From: Thermomonas sp.
Lineage (GTDB): Bacteria; Pseudomonadota; Gammaproteobacteria; Xanthomonadales; Xanthomonadaceae
DNA length: 47,739 nt
Direction: 5' to 3'
NCBI GenBank assembly: GCA_020692565.1
Contig: JAIMKJ010000032.1
Coordinates: forward strand, 1,018-48,756
The position numbers were made by a program, and so were the translations under genes. Numbering within the stretch: position 1 is the stretch's first letter; every line of letters starts with the position of its first letter. The notes beneath the pieces were generated by a model, which did no database searches, was not told where the DNA came from, and saw nothing but the letters and a program-made list of their open reading frames with translations. Positions 1-8,360 of the stretch are shown piece by piece.

Positions 1-74
1 CCTCCGTCACCCCCAGATAAGCAGAACGCCCCACGAGGGGGCGTTCTGCTTATCTGGCGGAGAGGGGGGGATTC
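1..74 (-). repeat. Tandem copy of tRNA-Ser 3' tail plus terminator
   Basis: Positions 1-74 repeat positions 168-241 with one mismatch (24 versus 191). Read on the minus strand, the copy holds the last about 20 bases of the tRNA-Ser acceptor/T-arm side including CCA (55-74), then the terminator-type hairpin (14-56), then the same downstream bases. The repeat offset is 167 bp. The window starts inside the unit, so further copies may lie to the left. The architecture resembles the rtT repeats after E. coli tyrT. Confidence 0.85.
14..56 (-). terminator. Duplicated terminator-type hairpin
   Basis: A near-perfect inverted repeat (arms CAGATAAGCAGAACGCCCC and its complement around a short CGAG-type loop). 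It duplicates the hairpin right behind tRNA-Ser at 180-222. There is no long U-tract on either side, so termination is an inference; it could also be a processing or stability hairpin. Confidence 0.5.
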
Positions 75-147
75 ACTCGGCACATCCATGTGCCTCGCCC
101 TGCGGGCGGCTACGCCGTGCACATCGGCAATCCTGCCGATGTGTCGA
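75..147 (-). repeat. Structured spacer element, copy A
   Basis: This segment holds three successive hairpins: 79-94 (stem GGCACA/TGTGCC), 97-109 (CGCCC/GGGCG) and 120-143 (CACATCGGCA/TGCCGATGTG). The same three hairpins recur in the same order next to the other serine tRNA at 32545-32618, with compensatory changes in the first stem. It sits between the tRNA-Ser terminator hairpin and a copied tRNA tail. It is probably transcribed from the tRNA promoter; its function is unknown. Confidence 0.75.
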
Positions 148-179
148 ACCTGGGGTTCTCATCAAGTCCTCCGTCACCC

Positions 180-311
<132 letters not shown>

Positions 312-358
312 GAAGGGGCTCGCTGCGGAAGGCCTGCGCCCACCGCTGCGGGGCGCCA

Positions 359-386
359 TCATACGAGTTGAGGCCTCCCGGGACAA
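359..386 (-). promoter_or_regulatory. Putative sigma70 promoter for tRNA-Ser(CGA)
   Basis: On the minus strand TTGTCC (381-386) and TATGAT (359-364) are separated by 16 bp, which would start transcription about 40 nt before the mature tRNA 5' end. The other tRNA-Ser gene has the same -35 hexamer at 32850-32855. On the plus strand a weaker pair, TTGAGG (368-373) and TACACT (393-398), could serve the next gene. Confidence 0.5.
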
Positions 387-433
387 GGCAGGTACACTGG
401 CGGCCTACTTATCGCCATTCCGAACAAGCCCCC

Positions 434-844
434 ATGTCCGAAATCCTCGCTCCCGTGTCATTCGGCGAACTGCTCGACAAGATCGCCATCCTGCAGATCA
501 AGTCCGAGCGGATGACCGATCCGGCCAAGCTGACCAACGTCCGCAACGAACTGACTGCGCTCGAGCTCAGCTGGATGGCCCATCCAGCGGCAGGCCACGA
601 CATCGTCCGCCTGCGCGCCGATCTCAAGGCCGTGAACGAGCGCCTGTGGGTGATCGAGGACGACATCCGGATCAAGGAAAAGGCGCAGGCCTTCGACGAC
701 GAATTCATCCAGCTCGCGCGCAGCGTGTACTTCGAGAACGACGAGCGCGCGCGGATCAAGAAGGAGATCAATCTCGCGCTGGGCTCGGCCTATGTCGAAG
801 AGAAGTCGTATCAGGATTACCGCGCCGGGCAGGCCGCGCCCTGA
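434..844 (+). CDS. DUF6165 family protein
   Basis: A 136-residue, highly charged protein without membrane segments or signal peptide. It starts MSEILAPVSFGELLDKIAIL and is predicted to be almost entirely helical (long Lys/Glu/Arg-rich helices). It resembles the DUF6165 family of conserved proteobacterial proteins of unknown function, which I recognise from the N-terminal 'FGELLDKI.IL.IK' pattern. The ATG at 434 was chosen over the upstream ATG at 368 because the conserved sequence begins there. It precedes a membrane protein by 28 bp and may be cotranscribed with it. No function can be assigned. Confidence 0.8.
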   Translation: MSEILAPVSFGELLDKIAILQIKSERMTDPAKLTNVRNELTALELSWMAHPAAGHDIVRLRADLKAVNERLWVIEDDIRIKEKAQAFDDEFIQLARSVYFENDERARIKKEINLALGSAYVEEKSYQDYRAGQAAP

Positions 845-872
845 TCCCGCATCCCTTGCTGGCGGCGCGATC

Positions 873-1520
873 ATGAGCGAGAGAAAGTCCCGCGATTCAT
901 GGCTGTACGACGATCTGCTCGCCTGGCTCAGCCCCGGCGGCCTGTTGTTGACCGCGCTGGCGCTGCGTTTTCCCGCCGGCCTGCACGCGCTGCGTGAGCA
1001 GGCGCCCGAACTGACGTTGCCGACCTGGTTCGCCGGCGCTTATGCGCTGGGGATCGCGCTCAGCCCGCTGGGGCGGATCGTGTACGGCATCGCGCAGGCC
1101 ATCGTCTGGCCGTTCCTGCGCAGCGCGTGGTCTCCCGCGATCCGTTTCCTCGCCGGGCGCCTGCAGCGCGCCGAGGGCCTGATCCTGACCGATCCGGCGC
1201 GCATGGGCAGCGGCGAGTTCCACGATGTCGATCGGCGCCTGCGCGAATACATCGAAGCCGTCGATCCGGGGTCGCGTTCGATCATGAATCGGATGAAGGT
1301 GCTGTGCAGCCTGTCGTGCAATGTGGCGGCCGGCTGTGTCGTCTTTGTGCTGGTCGATCTGCTGGCCGGAAACGCCCCGACTTGGACGGCGACGCAGGTC
1401 GCGGCGGCGTGCGTCGCCTTGTCCGGCGGCCTGATCGCTGCGGCCTACCGCGAGCGCAGGCGCCAGCGGACGCAACTCTCGATCTGGCGGCGATTGCAGA
1501 TCGGCCACGAAGCCGGTTGA
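873..1520 (+). CDS. Membrane protein of unknown function
   Basis: A 215-residue protein with hydrophobic stretches around residues 15-33, 50-80, 150-172 and 178-194, ending in a basic tail rich in Arg. This suggests three or four membrane spans with a soluble central part (about residues 85-145) containing many acidic and basic residues. The start ATG at 873 lies 28 bp after the DUF6165 gene, so the two may form an operon. The product is not recognised. It ends 22 bp before the convergent glycosyltransferase gene. Confidence 0.7.
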   Translation: MSERKSRDSWLYDDLLAWLSPGGLLLTALALRFPAGLHALREQAPELTLPTWFAGAYALGIALSPLGRIVYGIAQAIVWPFLRSAWSPAIRFLAGRLQRAEGLILTDPARMGSGEFHDVDRRLREYIEAVDPGSRSIMNRMKVLCSLSCNVAAGCVVFVLVDLLAGNAPTWTATQVAAACVALSGGLIAAAYRERRRQRTQLSIWRRLQIGHEAG

Positions 1521-1542
1521 TTCCGATCCGGTACCCGATTCA

Positions 1543-2586
1543 TCAACGGCTGTCGACGAATCGCTCGAACGCCGCAATCCCATCCTCCACCGTCACCAGA
1601 TCCATCACGCCATCGTGTTCGATCTTGGTCCCCCAGCGCAGTTCGCTGGCGGGTTTGCCCAGGTATTTCCGGGCGGCATCGTCGTAACGGTCCGCGCAGT
1701 AACGGATGTCCGAGTACGGGCCGCTGCGGCGCGGGTTGCTGGCGGCGTGCAGGCCCAGCACCTTCGTCCCCATCGCGTTGGCGATGTGCATCGGGCCGGA
1801 ATCGGGGGTCATCAGCAGCTGGGCGCGTTCCAGCAGCGCCGGCAATTGTTTCAGGGTGTCCTTGCCGACCAGATCCAGCGCCGGGGCGGTCATCGCCGCG
1901 AGGATCGCGTCGCTGGTGTCGCGTTCCAGCGCGCTGCGGCCGCCCAGCAGCGCCACCCGCCAGCCGCGGCCAGCGGCGTGATCGGCGACGGCGGCGTAGC
2001 GTTCCGGCCGCCAGTTGCGCAGGGCATGGCTGGAACAGGGCGAGATCGCGAGGGTCGGTACGCCATCGTCCGGCCACTGCGCGCGGGCCCATGCGCGGGC
2101 ATCGTCGGGGACCGGCATCTCCCAGACCACGTCGGTCTGCTTCAGCCCCAGCGGTTCGCAGAAACTGCCGATGGCGTCGAGCACATGGATGCCGGGCCGG
2201 TCGGGGATGCGTTCGTTGATGAACAGGCCGTGCAGGTCTTTCGAGCGCGACTTGTCGTAGCCGATCCTGCGCTGCGCCGGCAGGAACGCTGACAAGAGAT
2301 TGGCCCGCGCCGCCACTTGCATCTGCAGCAGCGCATCGAAGCGACGGCCACGCAGTTCACGTTTGAGCGCGCGCATGCCGGCGAGCCCGCTCTTCTTGTC
2401 ATAGACGAGGAACTCGACGCCCGGCAGGCCCTCCAGCAGCTTCTGTTCGCCCTTGCCGATGACCCAGGTCAGGGCCACGTCGGGCCAGGCGTGGCGCAGG
2501 GTGCGCACCAGCGGCAGGACGTGCGTCACGTCTCCGAGCGCGGACAGTCGCAGGAGGCAGATCGAGTGGGGCGCTGTCTTGTGCAA
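1543..2586 (-). CDS. Glycosyltransferase family 9 (heptosyltransferase-like)
   Basis: About 347 residues. The N-terminus carries the family signature [20 protein letters not shown] and the C-terminal half the nucleotide-sugar region [19 protein letters not shown], both typical of GT9 enzymes such as WaaC/WaaF that add ADP-heptose to the LPS inner core on the cytoplasmic face. Divergence from kdkA, the Kdo kinase, supports a role in LPS core assembly. The acceptor cannot be read from sequence. The open frame continues far upstream without a plausible start; the TTG at 2586 places the signature motif near residue 12, the usual position. That leaves only 12 bp to the kdkA ATG, so the start is uncertain. 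Confidence 0.82.
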   Translation of the reverse strand: MHKTAPHSICLLRLSALGDVTHVLPLVRTLRHAWPDVALTWVIGKGEQKLLEGLPGVEFLVYDKKSGLAGMRALKRELRGRRFDALLQMQVAARANLLSAFLPAQRRIGYDKSRSKDLHGLFINERIPDRPGIHVLDAIGSFCEPLGLKQTDVVWEMPVPDDARAWARAQWPDDGVPTLAISPCSSHALRNWRPERYAAVADHAAGRGWRVALLGGRSALERDTSDAILAAMTAPALDLVGKDTLKQLPALLERAQLLMTPDSGPMHIANAMGTKVLGLHAASNPRRSGPYSDIRYCADRYDDAARKYLGKPASELRWGTKIEHDGVMDLVTVEDGIAAFERFVDSR

Positions 2587-2598
2587 TTGATAGACTCG

Positions 2599-3414
2599 AT
2601 GAATATGGCCGCCTTCGATGCCACCGAAAGCCTGGTGCCCTTCCGCGATGCTCGCGGGACGGGCGGTGCTGCTATGGCCGGTGCGATTCTGTTCGACTCG
2701 GCACGTCTGCGGCAAGCCGGCCTGCGAGCGGCGGAGCCGGGTTGGTTCGATGCGGTCTGGTGGGACGAACGCGCGCAGCCGGTCGGCAGCGGCGGACGTG
2801 GCGGTGCCTGGTTCATCGATGCAGTGCTCGATGGCAGCGGCCCCGGTCCCGATCTGGGACCCCTGGTGCTGCGGCATTACCTGCGCGGCGGTTTCGCGGC
2901 GCGCTTCAGCCGGAACCGTCATCTCTGGCGCGGGCCCGAACGGATCCGCAGCTTCGACGAGTTCCGCCTGCTGCGCGAACTGCTGCGCCGGAAGCTGCCG
3001 GTGCCACGGCCGATCGCGGCGATCTACTGGCGCGAAGGACTGTTCTATCGCGCCGGCATCCTGCTCGAACGCCTGCAGGGCGTGCGGTCGCTGGCCGACC
3101 GTGCCGCCGACGAAGGCAGCGCCGCGCCGTGGGAAGAAGCCGGCCGGGTGATCGCGCGCGTCCATCGCGCCGGGCTGGATCACGCCGATCTGAACGCCCA
3201 CAACCTGCTGTTCGAGGATTCGGGTCGCGGCTGGGTGATTGATGTCGACCGCAGCCGGCTGCGCATTCCCGCCACCGGCTGGCGCGAGGCGAATCTCGAC
3301 CGGCTGCAGCGTTCGCTGCTGAAGTTGCGCGGCGCGCGCAGCGAGGCCGAGGTCGGGAAGGATTACGCGACGCTGCGCAGCGCGTACGATGTCCTCTGGC
3401 AGCGCGGGACATAG
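2599..3414 (+). CDS. kdkA: 3-deoxy-D-manno-octulosonic acid kinase
   Basis: A 271-residue kinase-fold protein that phosphorylates the 4-OH of Kdo in lipid A-Kdo, as known from Haemophilus and xanthomonads, where one phosphorylated Kdo replaces the usual Kdo disaccharide. Visible family features are [12 protein letters not shown] in the N-lobe, the catalytic loop [11 protein letters not shown] and the metal-binding IDVDRS segment. Length matches KdkA (about 240-270). The ATG at 2599 was chosen; a second ATG two codons later is possible. It is divergent from a GT9 glycosyltransferase and is followed 8 bp later by the MBL-fold gene. Confidence 0.88.
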   Translation: MNMAAFDATESLVPFRDARGTGGAAMAGAILFDSARLRQAGLRAAEPGWFDAVWWDERAQPVGSGGRGGAWFIDAVLDGSGPGPDLGPLVLRHYLRGGFAARFSRNRHLWRGPERIRSFDEFRLLRELLRRKLPVPRPIAAIYWREGLFYRAGILLERLQGVRSLADRAADEGSAAPWEEAGRVIARVHRAGLDHADLNAHNLLFEDSGRGWVIDVDRSRLRIPATGWREANLDRLQRSLLKLRGARSEAEVGKDYATLRSAYDVLWQRGT

Positions 3415-3422
3415 AGCGGACG

Positions 3423-4229
3423 ATGAGTTGGGCTTTGCGGTTTCATGGCGTGGGCAATGCGTCGGCGGTCGAATTGGGGTCCGCAATGGCCACCCTCGAG
3501 CGCGATGGACGGCCGTGGCTGACCATCGATTGCGGCGCGGAAGGGCTGACCGCATTTCTCGCCCATTACGGCGAGGCCCCGCAGGCGCTGTTCATCACCC
3601 ATACCCATCTCGATCACGTCGGCGGCTTCGAGCGGCTCTTCGTCGATGCCTACTTCAACGCCGCGCGCCGCAGTCGCCCCCGCATCTACGTGCCCGCGCG
3701 CGTCGTGCCGCTGCTGCACCAGCGCGTCGGCGATTATCCGAATGTGCTGGCCGAGGGCGGCGCCAACTTCTGGGACGCGTTCCAGGTGATTCCGGTCGGC
3801 GACGCCTTCTGGCACGACGGCATCCGCCTGGAGGTCTTCGAAACCCGCCACCACTGGCCGCAGACCAGCTACGGCCTGCGCCTGCGCGGCAGCGCGGTGT
3901 GGACCGGCGACACCCGGCCGATCCCGGAAACCTTGGCGCATGTCGCCGATGCCGGTGAGCTGATCGCCCACGACTGCGGCCTGCACGGCAATCCCTCGCA
4001 CAGCGGCATCGCGGATCTGGAGCGCGAATATCCGCGCGAACTGCTCGACCGCTGCGTGCTCTATCACTACGCCAGCGCCGACGACGGCGAAGCCCTGCGT
4101 GCCCGCGGCTATCGCATCGCCCATCCCGGCGAATGCATTGACTTGGCCGTACCGACCGCGCCGCAGGCCGAGCTCTTCGACGCAACCGATGCCGCGCACG
4201 CGGCCTCTGTTCCGGCATCGTCCACATAA
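3423..4229 (+). CDS. MBL-fold metallo-hydrolase
   Basis: A 268-residue metallo-beta-lactamase-fold protein. The zinc-binding motif HTHLDH is at residues 60-65, further His ligands are likely in TRHHWPQTS (about 143), and Asp lies in VWTGDTRPI (about 162). The fold resembles RNase Z/phosphodiesterase-like hydrolases of this superfamily, but the substrate is not evident. It sits between kdkA and moaA with 8-9 bp gaps, implying cotranscription with one or both. The C-terminal 20 residues are Ala-rich and probably disordered. Confidence 0.85.
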   Translation: MSWALRFHGVGNASAVELGSAMATLERDGRPWLTIDCGAEGLTAFLAHYGEAPQALFITHTHLDHVGGFERLFVDAYFNAARRSRPRIYVPARVVPLLHQRVGDYPNVLAEGGANFWDAFQVIPVGDAFWHDGIRLEVFETRHHWPQTSYGLRLRGSAVWTGDTRPIPETLAHVADAGELIAHDCGLHGNPSHSGIADLEREYPRELLDRCVLYHYASADDGEALRARGYRIAHPGECIDLAVPTAPQAELFDATDAAHAASVPASST

Positions 4230-4238
4230 TTCCTGCGC

Positions 4239-5258
<1,020 letters not shown>

Positions 5259-5262
5259 GGCG

Positions 5263-5934
5263 ATGCCGCTCACGACACTCGCCGACGCTGGATGGCTGCG
5301 GCTTTCCTCGGGGCTGTCGCTTGAAATGCTCGACGCACTCCCGGTCGATGTCGCGCTGGGCAAAGGCGATGCGGGCTCGCGCAATCTGCTCGAACAGGAT
5401 TGGTGCGCAGGACTGGTCTCTCCGATCCGTTCGTATTTGCATTCCGTCGGTGTGTTGCACGCTGATGCCGTCGCGGTCCAATGCACGCTGTTCCGCAAGA
5501 CGCCGGACTGCAACTGGAAAGTGCCGTATCACCAGGATCTGTCCATTCCCGTCGCCGCACGCGTCGAGCATTCGGCGCTGTCGGGTTGGTCGATGAAAGA
5601 AGATGGTAACTACGTCCAGCCGCCCATCGATATGCTCGACAGGCTGCTCGCGGTGCGCCTGCATCTCGATCCCAGCGGCAACGATGAAGGCGCGCTGCGC
5701 GTGGTGCCGGGCTCGCATCGACTCGGGCGATTGAGTCCGGACGACATCGCCGCAACCGATAAACGAAACAACGAAGTCGTATGCACGGCCGATGCCGGCG
5801 ATCTGCTGCTGATGCGCCCGCTTTTGCTGCATGCGTCGTCGAAAGCCGAACGGCCCAACGGTCGTCGCGTATTGCATTTCCTGTTCGCACCGCGTCAACC
5901 CGGTTGCGGATTGCAGTGGAGGATCGCAGTGTGA
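5263..5934 (+). CDS. Phytanoyl-CoA dioxygenase (PhyH) family protein
   Basis: A 223-residue double-stranded beta-helix dioxygenase. The iron-binding His-X-Asp is at residues 90-92 (YHQDLSIP) and the distal His at about 190 (PLLLHASSK), followed by an Arg-containing segment likely to bind 2-oxoglutarate. Family members hydroxylate diverse small molecules and lipids; the substrate here is unknown. The gene lies 4 bp after moaA and its TGA overlaps the GTG of moaC (GTGA at 5931-5934), so it is translationally built into the molybdopterin operon even though no role in that pathway is known. Confidence 0.85.
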   Translation: MPLTTLADAGWLRLSSGLSLEMLDALPVDVALGKGDAGSRNLLEQDWCAGLVSPIRSYLHSVGVLHADAVAVQCTLFRKTPDCNWKVPYHQDLSIPVAARVEHSALSGWSMKEDGNYVQPPIDMLDRLLAVRLHLDPSGNDEGALRVVPGSHRLGRLSPDDIAATDKRNNEVVCTADAGDLLLMRPLLLHASSKAERPNGRRVLHFLFAPRQPGCGLQWRIAV

Positions 5935-6428
5935 AGAAAGCATCGACATTGACCCACCTCGACGCCCAAGGCCGCCCGGCGATGGTCGACGTGTCCGCGA
6001 AAGCGGTCACCGCGCGCGCGGCCACCGCCAAGTGCCGGGTGAAGTTTCCGGCCGCGGTTGCGGCGCAACTGCACAAGAGCGGGCTGAAAAGCGCGAAGGG
6101 CGGGGTGGTCGAAACCGCGATCGTCGCCGGCACGCTGGCGGTGAAACGCACGCATGAGCTGATTCCGTTCTGCCATCCGCTGCCGATCGACGGCATCCGC
6201 TTGGCCATCGACTGGCGCGGCGAGCGCGAACTGGAGATCGTCTGCACGGTCAACACCACGCATCGCACCGGCGTCGAAATGGAAGCGCTGACCGGCGCCG
6301 CCGTCGCTGCGCTGACCGTCTACGACATGTGCAAGGCGCTGTCGCACGCCATCGTCATCGGTCCGGCGAAACTGCGCGGCAAGCGCGGCGGCAAACGCGA
6401 TTTCGGCGCGATCGCAGGAAAAGATTGA
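5931..6428 (+). CDS. moaC: Cyclic pyranopterin monophosphate synthase MoaC
   Basis: A 165-residue protein that rearranges 3',8-cyclo-GTP to cyclic pyranopterin monophosphate. Family motifs are [20 protein letters not shown] near the N-terminus, [17 protein letters not shown] in the middle, and [11 protein letters not shown]...YDMCKAL toward the C-terminus, including the catalytic lysines and histidine region. The start is GTG at 5931, overlapping the stop of the PhyH gene; no ATG gives a sensible N-terminus. The Lys-rich C-terminus ([12 protein letters not shown]) matches the family. The stop codon overlaps the moaD start (TGATG). Confidence 0.95.
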   Translation: MKKASTLTHLDAQGRPAMVDVSAKAVTARAATAKCRVKFPAAVAAQLHKSGLKSAKGGVVETAIVAGTLAVKRTHELIPFCHPLPIDGIRLAIDWRGERELEIVCTVNTTHRTGVEMEALTGAAVAALTVYDMCKALSHAIVIGPAKLRGKRGGKRDFGAIAGKD

Positions 6429-6667
6429 TGGCTGATATCAACGTGCTGTACTTCGCAAGCCTGCGCGACGCTGCCGGCATCGACAGCGAAACCATCGCTC
6501 ACGACGGCGATCTGCGCACGCTGTATCTCGCGCTGCGGATGAAACACGGTTTCGCTTTGCCGCTTGAACGTTTGCGGGTCGCGATGAACGGCGCATTCGC
6601 GCGCTGGGACGATGTGCCGGGTGAGGGCGCAGAAATCGCCTTCATTCCGCCGGTGTCCGGAGGTTGA
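6428..6667 (+). CDS. moaD: Molybdopterin synthase sulfur carrier subunit MoaD
   Basis: A 79-residue ubiquitin-fold protein ending in PVSGG. The C-terminal Gly-Gly is the site that is adenylated by a MoeB-type enzyme and converted to a thiocarboxylate, which donates sulfur in molybdopterin formation. LYFASLRDAAG near the N-terminus and AFIPPVSGG at the end are typical. The ATG overlaps the moaC stop codon, and the next gene, moaE, begins 1 bp after the stop, so the two synthase subunits are made in tandem. Confidence 0.95.
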   Translation: MADINVLYFASLRDAAGIDSETIAHDGDLRTLYLALRMKHGFALPLERLRVAMNGAFARWDDVPGEGAEIAFIPPVSGG

Positions 6668-6668
6668 G

Positions 6669-7121
6669 ATGAAGCACCGGTTCGCCCTTTCGGATGAGGC
6701 CTTCGACATCGCCCCCCTACGCGAGCGCCTGCTGCGCGCGGAGGCCGGCGCCTACGCTAGCTTCGAAGGCTGGGTGCGCAACCACAACGACGGCCGCGCC
6801 GCGCTGGGCCTGCGCTACGAAGCCTATGCCGCGCTGGCCGAAGCGGAGGGCGCGAAGATCGTCGCGGAGGCGCTGGCCAGATTCGAGATCGCCGATGCCG
6901 CCTGCGTCCATCGCGTCGGCGATCTGGCGGTCGGCGATCTGGCGGTGTGGGTCGGCGTGAGCGCCGCGCATCGCGATGCGGCCTTCCGCGCGTGTCGCTG
7001 GATCATCGACGAAGTGAAATCGCGCGTGCCGATCTGGAAGCATGAGCGGTATGCGGAAGGGGATGCGGGTTGGTTGCATCCGGATCCCGGCTCGACCGAC
7101 TCCGATATTCGGGACGCGTGA
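6669..7121 (+). CDS. moaE: Molybdopterin synthase catalytic subunit MoaE
   Basis: A 150-residue large subunit of molybdopterin synthase, which transfers two sulfurs from MoaD thiocarboxylate to cyclic pyranopterin monophosphate. The motifs GAYASFEGWVRNHNDGRA, LRYEAYAALAEAE, HRVGDLAVGDLAVWV and the catalytic lysine segment VKSRVPIWKHE are all present. The short internal similarity GDLAVGDLAV is normal for the family. It is the last gene of the moa operon; a REP doublet follows 58 bp downstream. Confidence 0.95.
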   Translation: MKHRFALSDEAFDIAPLRERLLRAEAGAYASFEGWVRNHNDGRAALGLRYEAYAALAEAEGAKIVAEALARFEIADAACVHRVGDLAVGDLAVWVGVSAAHRDAAFRACRWIIDEVKSRVPIWKHERYAEGDAGWLHPDPGSTDSDIRDA

Positions 7122-7178
7122 CCGGATCAGACATATCGATCCGGTACGGTCACGATTGAATTCGATGACTCTGCTTTC

Positions 7179-7256
7179 GTAGGAGGGGCTTCAGCCCCGA
7201 GCTGTTTCTGATCATCGGATTCGCCGGCAGAAGCTCGGGCCTGAAGGCCCTCCTAC
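7179..7256. repeat. REP-type inverted-repeat doublet, copy 1
   Basis: Two GC-rich palindromic units in opposite orientation (7179-7203 and 7234-7256), each able to form a hairpin of the GTAGGAGGGGCTTCAGCCCC type, separated by about 30 bp. The same doublet, inverted, lies inside murL at 42200-42276: one arm is identical over 25 bp and the other has a single mismatch. It is placed just after moaE, a normal REP position. Confidence 0.85.
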
Positions 7257-7270
7257 AAAAGGCCGGCGTG

Positions 7271-7340
7271 GGCGTTCTGGAGCAGAGCCCTTGGTAAGGG
7301 CGCGCGGCGAAGCCGCGGGGATCGGAAGTACACCGCCGGG
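7271..7340. repeat. 70-bp direct repeat, copy 1
   Basis: This block begins GGCGTTCTGGAGCAGAGCCC and ends in ACACCGCCGGG. It recurs in the same orientation at 7435-7504 with a few substitutions and small indels. It contains short complementary segments (CCCTTGGTAAGGG and GGCGAAGCCGCGG). There is no coding potential that looks real. Confidence 0.75.
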
Positions 7341-7434
7341 GCCCGCGCAATGCAGCCCCTTTCATTGCGACGAACCTCGTGCCGTCGCCACGGCTGATGC
7401 GAATGAATCGCCGTCGGGACGTTAACGTGAAGAA

Positions 7435-7504
7435 GGCGTTCTGGAGCGGAGCCCCCTTGGTAAGGGGCGCGGCGAGGCCACGGGGATTGGAAGTACATCG
7501 CCGG
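7435..7504. repeat. 70-bp direct repeat, copy 2, next to the 4.5S RNA gene
   Basis: Second copy of the 7271-7340 block (GGCGTTCTGGAGCGGAGCCC and so on). It lies 16 bp from the 3' end of the SRP RNA gene, so on the minus strand it follows that RNA and would be in any read-through transcript. The hairpin CCCCCTTGGTAAGGGG within it could terminate or process transcripts; this is inference. Confidence 0.75.
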
Positions 7505-7520
7505 GCATGAAAATGGCGAT

Positions 7521-7622
7521 GGCCCCGCCGGCTGACCTCGGCACCCGCATCGACCGATACCGTTGCTGCCTTCCGGCCCTGGCGGGGTTTTCGATCTAGC
7601 GTCGCGAGGGGCCGACGGGGCC
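7521..7622 (-). ncRNA. ffs: 4.5S signal recognition particle RNA
   Basis: Reverse-complement reading gives about 102 nt that fold into one long hairpin. The ends GGCCCCGTCGGC and GCCGGCGGGGCC pair. The apical domain carries the conserved Ffh-binding pieces: CAGGGCCGGAAGGCAGCAACGG around the GGAA tetraloop on one side and GGGTGCCGAGGTCAGCC on the other. This RNA binds Ffh to target membrane proteins to the Sec machinery. The exact ends are estimated from the pairing. Two 70-bp repeats lie downstream. Confidence 0.93.
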
Positions 7623-7922
7623 ACCATAGACGTGCGTCAGCGACGCTTCGAATCGGCGGGGAGGGGGACACGGTCCCGACGCCCAACCCGTTGATCCTGC
7701 TGATAAACCACTCCCCGGACCGTAGCCCGTTGAATGCGCCGCCATTCTAGCCGACCGGGACGGGCGAGGGAACGGGCAATCCGCCGCATGGGCCCGATGC
7801 TTTGAAACGCACTACGCCCAACGGAGTATCGCCAGCGCAGGCCGGCGGCACGATGCTGCCTCGGCAGGCGTGTCGTCCGCCGACGGTGCGTGCCTGCATT
7901 CCGAATCCGCCACGAGGCCGCC
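7623..7922. other. Intergenic region between ffs and a membrane-protein gene
   Basis: This 300-bp stretch separates divergent genes (ffs on the minus strand, the gene at 7923 on the plus strand), so it should hold both promoters. I could not identify convincing -35/-10 pairs. A TATGGT lies at the edge of the ffs 5' end but too close to act as its -10 unless the mature 5' end is shifted. The open frames here look non-coding. Confidence 0.4.
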
Positions 7923-8297
7923 ATGAGTTATCCCGCCAAGACCGTCTTCGGCTTCGGCCTCTATATGTTGCTGCTGTGCGTGCCGCTGCTGTTCGCGCCG
8001 AACCTGCTGCTGGAGTTGCTCGGTTTTGCGCCGACCTCGGAAGTCTGGGTCCGCGTGCTGGGCCAACTGGTGCTGTATCTGGGCATCTATTACGTGCTGG
8101 CCGCGCGCTGGGATGCGCGCCGGTTCATGGCCGCGACCGTGCCGGTGCGGCTGTCGGTGATCGTGTTCTTCGCGGCGTTCGTGGCTGCCGGGCTGGTGCC
8201 GCCGATGCTGCTGGTGATGGGCGTTCCGGATCTGGTCGGGGCGCTGTGGACCTGGCATGCGCTGGGTAAAGGCACGCCGGTGCCGGCAAAGGTGTAG
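7923..8297 (+). CDS. Small four-helix membrane protein
   Basis: A 124-residue hydrophobic protein starting MSYPAKTVFGFGLYML. Four membrane spans are visible at about residues 8-28, 40-62, 75-97 and 98-116, with few charges apart from an ARWDARRF loop. It has the size and layout of small conserved inner-membrane proteins of unknown function. The ATG at 7923 was preferred over the ATG at 7890 because the hydrophobic start fits better. It stands alone, between the ffs region and the convergent monooxygenase gene. No function is assigned. Confidence 0.75.
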   Translation: MSYPAKTVFGFGLYMLLLCVPLLFAPNLLLELLGFAPTSEVWVRVLGQLVLYLGIYYVLAARWDARRFMAATVPVRLSVIVFFAAFVAAGLVPPMLLVMGVPDLVGALWTWHALGKGTPVPAKV

Positions 8298-8303
8298 CCG
8301 ATC

Positions 8304-8349
8304 GGCCGCGGGTTCGCGGCCCGATAACATCAGGCTCGATAACATCAGG
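8304..8349. terminator. Convergent-gene hairpin plus 13-bp tandem repeat
   Basis: Between two convergent genes lies a perfect hairpin, GGCCGCG-GGTT-CGCGGCC (8304-8321), followed by two copies of CGATAACATCAGG (8322-8334 and 8337-8349). The hairpin may end transcription in either direction, although no U-run follows. Confidence 0.5.
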
Positions 8350-8360
8350 GACCGCCGCGC

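Noticed and set aside
4230..4238. Molybdenum cofactor riboswitch before moaA
   Set aside because: Only 9 bases separate moaA from the upstream gene, far too few for the aptamer.
7150..7686. Open frames across the REP, direct repeats and ffs
   Set aside because: They run through REP hairpins and the 4.5S RNA gene, and their peptides reflect repeat sequence only.
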